Assembly (NCBI GenBank): GCA_025935155.1
Contig: JAICVV010000075.1
Location: forward strand, 1 to 8,090
Reading direction: 5' to 3'
Source of the DNA: Alphaproteobacteria bacterium
GTDB lineage: Bacteria > Pseudomonadota > Alphaproteobacteria > Micropepsales > Micropepsaceae
Length of the DNA stretch: 8,090 nucleotides
Program-made: the position numbers and the translations under genes
Notes under the pieces: generated by a model
Database searches by the model: none
What the model was told of the DNA's origin: nothing
What the model saw: the letters and a program-made list of their open reading frames with translations, nothing else
Shown here: positions 6,327 through 8,090 of the stretch, piece after piece
Numbering within the stretch: the stretch's first letter is position 1
Layout: each line of letters starts with the position of its first letter

Positions 6327-6971
6327 ATGTTCCGCTGGTTTCAGTCCTTGATGCCACGCGAAGACCGGTTTTTCGATCTTTACAACCGGCACGCCCAGAC
6401 CCTTGCAGACGGTGCGGGCGCCTTATGCGAATTGCTGAAGGGCGGGCCCAACATCTCTCAGGCCGCGCATAAGGTGATCGGTTTCGAGCAGCAGGCCGAC
6501 AGCATCGCTCGCGACATGCTTTTGCTTGTGCGGCGAACCTTCATCACCCCGTTCGATCGCAGCGATATCAAGGATCTCATCAACGCTCTCGATGACACCA
6601 TCGACCAGATGCAGAAAACGGCCAAGGCCGTGCTGCTTTTCGAGGTCGAGCGGCTCGAGCCGGAAATGGCCGAAATGGGCGAGCGCATCCTCCAATCGGC
6701 AAAACTGATTGTCGAGGCCGTGGGACTGCTACGATCCCTGCGCGACAACGCCAGCCGGCTCAATACCATCACTGAAGAGATTATCCGCCTCGAGGACGAT
6801 GCCGACACACTGAATGACAAGGGAATCAAGTCGCTGTTCCTGCAGCACCGCGGCGGGAATGCCATGCAATATATTATCGGCGTCGAAATCTACGATCATT
6901 TGGAAAAGGTGATGGACCGCTTCGAGGATGTCGCGAACCGCATCAGCGGCATCGTGATCGAGCAGGTCTGA
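6327..6971 (+). CDS. DUF47 / PhoU-like phosphate transport accessory protein
   Basis: This 214-residue, all-helical cytoplasmic protein belongs to the DUF47 family, PhoU-related proteins that usually sit next to PiT-type permeases and are thought to modulate or stabilise them. Family marks are the acidic helix FEQQADSIARDM (53-64), TFITPFDRSDIKDLINALDD (71-90), RLEDDADTLNDKG (154-166), and the closing EIYDHLEKVMDRFEDVANRI (187-206). The repeated E-x-x-x-D-type helices resemble the metal-binding bundles of PhoU. The ATG at 6327 follows a GAGGGGG ribosome-binding site about 5 to 7 nt upstream. The stop is 6 nt before pit, so the two are almost certainly one transcript. Length is normal and no defects are seen. 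Confidence 0.93.
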   Translation: MFRWFQSLMPREDRFFDLYNRHAQTLADGAGALCELLKGGPNISQAAHKVIGFEQQADSIARDMLLLVRRTFITPFDRSDIKDLINALDDTIDQMQKTAKAVLLFEVERLEPEMAEMGERILQSAKLIVEAVGLLRSLRDNASRLNTITEEIIRLEDDADTLNDKGIKSLFLQHRGGNAMQYIIGVEIYDHLEKVMDRFEDVANRISGIVIEQV

Positions 6972-6977
6972 CGCCGC

Positions 6978-7967
6978 ATGCTGGCGCTTCTCATCGCCCT
7001 TATTGCCGTTGCGCTCGCCTTCGATTTTCTGAACGGCCGCAACGATGCCGCGAACTCAATCGCAACGATCGTATCGACGCGGGTGCTGTCACCCCGCTAC
7101 GCGGTCGCCTGGGCGGCGTTCTTCAACTTCATTGCGTTTCTGGTGTTCGGTCTGCATGTCGCCAACACAATCGGACGTGGCATTGTTTCACCGGATGCGA
7201 TCAACGACCAGGTGATTTTCGGCGCATTGATGGGCGCCATCTGCTGGCAGATCGTTACTGGCTATCTCGGCATTCCGTCATCCAGCTCGCATGCCCTGAT
7301 TGGCGCGCTGGTCGGTTCCGGCGTCGCGCATGCCGGTTTCCACACCATTGTCTGGAGTGGCCTTGGAAAAACGGCTTTGGCGATCGTGCTCTCGCCTATG
7401 ACGGGGTTGATCATAGCGCTTGTGCTGGTGCTGATCGTTTCATGGTCGTTCCGCGGGACGCCGGCTGGACGGGTAGACGGGCTGTTCCGCCGCGTTCAGT
7501 TCATCTCTGCGTCGCTCTACTCATTGGGGCATGGCGGTAATGACGCGCAGAAAACGATGGGGATCATCGCGGCACTGCTCTACGCCCACGGGCAGCTATC
7601 CGGCGGCTTTCATGTGCCGCTCTGGGTGGTGATCTCGTGCAACGGCGCAATGGCGCTGGGCACCTTGCTGGGAGGTTGGCGCATTGTGCGCACCATGGGG
7701 ACGCGCATCACGCGACTTTCACCGGTCCAAGGCGTTTGCGCGGAAACAGCCGGTTCCATCACCCTGTTTCTGGCGACCGGTCTGGGTGTTCCCGTCTCGA
7801 CAACGCACACGATCACGGGTGCCATTGTGGGGGTCGGCGCGGCACGCCGAGCCTCAGCGGTCCGCTGGAATGTGGCACAGGAAATCGTGCTGGCGTGGAT
7901 TATCACCATGCCCGCCGCGGCGCTGGTGGGCGCGGGCTTTTATGCGCTGGCAAACCTGGTGAGCTAA
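6978..7967 (+). CDS. pit: PiT-family inorganic phosphate transporter
   Basis: This is an inner-membrane permease of the PiT family, which moves phosphate (often as a metal-phosphate complex) using the proton or sodium gradient; it gives constitutive low-affinity uptake. The 329 residues suit the short bacterial branch (Escherichia coli PitA is longer, near 499). The two inverted signature halves are visible: FDFLNGRNDAANSIAT at 15-30 with GIPSSSSHALIGALVG at 98-113, and SLGHGGNDAQKTMGI at 182-196 with GVPVSTTHTITGAIVGVG at 270-287. About ten hydrophobic segments can be traced, with a short arginine-rich cytoplasmic loop (about 156-175) between the halves. The N-terminus enters the membrane directly without a cleavable signal. 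The ATG is 6 nt after the DUF47 stop with only a poor ribosome-binding site, so coupled translation is likely. Confidence 0.96.
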   Translation: MLALLIALIAVALAFDFLNGRNDAANSIATIVSTRVLSPRYAVAWAAFFNFIAFLVFGLHVANTIGRGIVSPDAINDQVIFGALMGAICWQIVTGYLGIPSSSSHALIGALVGSGVAHAGFHTIVWSGLGKTALAIVLSPMTGLIIALVLVLIVSWSFRGTPAGRVDGLFRRVQFISASLYSLGHGGNDAQKTMGIIAALLYAHGQLSGGFHVPLWVVISCNGAMALGTLLGGWRIVRTMGTRITRLSPVQGVCAETAGSITLFLATGLGVPVSTTHTITGAIVGVGAARRASAVRWNVAQEIVLAWIITMPAAALVGAGFYALANLVS

Positions 7968-8090
7968 GTTGCGCCGTTTCAGCGCCGTGCTCCATAGCGG
8001 ATACCGTAGATCGCTACATGTTGTGGTCAGTACCCTCCCGATTCATTTGAACTCAAAAATCGCGCATTTTTGCATTTCCGCATCACACCG
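7968..8090. other. Intergenic end of window, no gene recognised
   Basis: The 123 bases after pit contain no credible coding region. I see no GC-rich hairpin followed by T that would serve as a clear terminator for pit. The last 50 bases become noticeably AT-rich compared with the rest of the window, as promoter regions often do. Confidence 0.6.
8054..8072. repeat. AT-rich inverted repeat
   Basis: CAAAAAT and ATTTTTG are perfect 7-bp inverted arms separated by CGCGC. The stem is too AT-rich to be a convincing terminator hairpin; it may be a binding site for a regulator of the next gene or a weak bidirectional 3' end. Function unknown. Confidence 0.4.

Overview
This window is a GC-rich stretch of a bacterial chromosome, most likely from an alphaproteobacterium. 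The RpoB N-terminus, the L10, L11, L1 and SecE sequences and the order tRNA-Trp, secE, nusG, rplK, rplA, rplJ, rplL, rpoB all fit that class. I cannot place it in an order or genus from sequence alone.

The left 5 kb, read on the minus strand, is the classic transcription/translation cluster. It starts with tRNA-Trp (anticodon CCA, encoded 3' CCA). Then come secE (translocase subunit), nusG (elongation factor), rplK (L11), rplA (L1), rplJ (L10), rplL (L7/L12) and the first 517 codons of rpoB, which leave the window just before the rifampicin-resistance region. Two control regions interrupt the cluster. One is a well-supported L10 leader RNA between rplA and rplJ, where L10-L12 complexes are known to repress their own synthesis. 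The other is a 170-nt rplL-rpoB gap with a strong hairpin and a repeated arm that could form a mutually exclusive alternative structure.

The centre (about 4984 to 5212) is a divergent intergenic region between the minus-strand tRNA/secE cluster and the plus-strand genes. It holds weak promoter candidates for both directions and a 20-bp-period direct repeat.

The right 3 kb, on the plus strand, has a putative P-loop sulfotransferase-family protein of unknown substrate. It is followed by a tight two-gene pair, a DUF47/PhoU-like accessory protein and a PiT-family phosphate permease, which together form a low-affinity phosphate uptake module. The last 120 bases hold no gene I can recognise, only an AT-rich inverted repeat.

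Most of the window is ordinary core genome and I saw no convincing new multi-gene system. The points most worth a second look are the two possible RNA switches (rplJ leader, rplL-rpoB gap), start-codon corrections for rplJ and possibly secE, and the sulfotransferase-like protein, whose second cofactor motif departs from the classical form.
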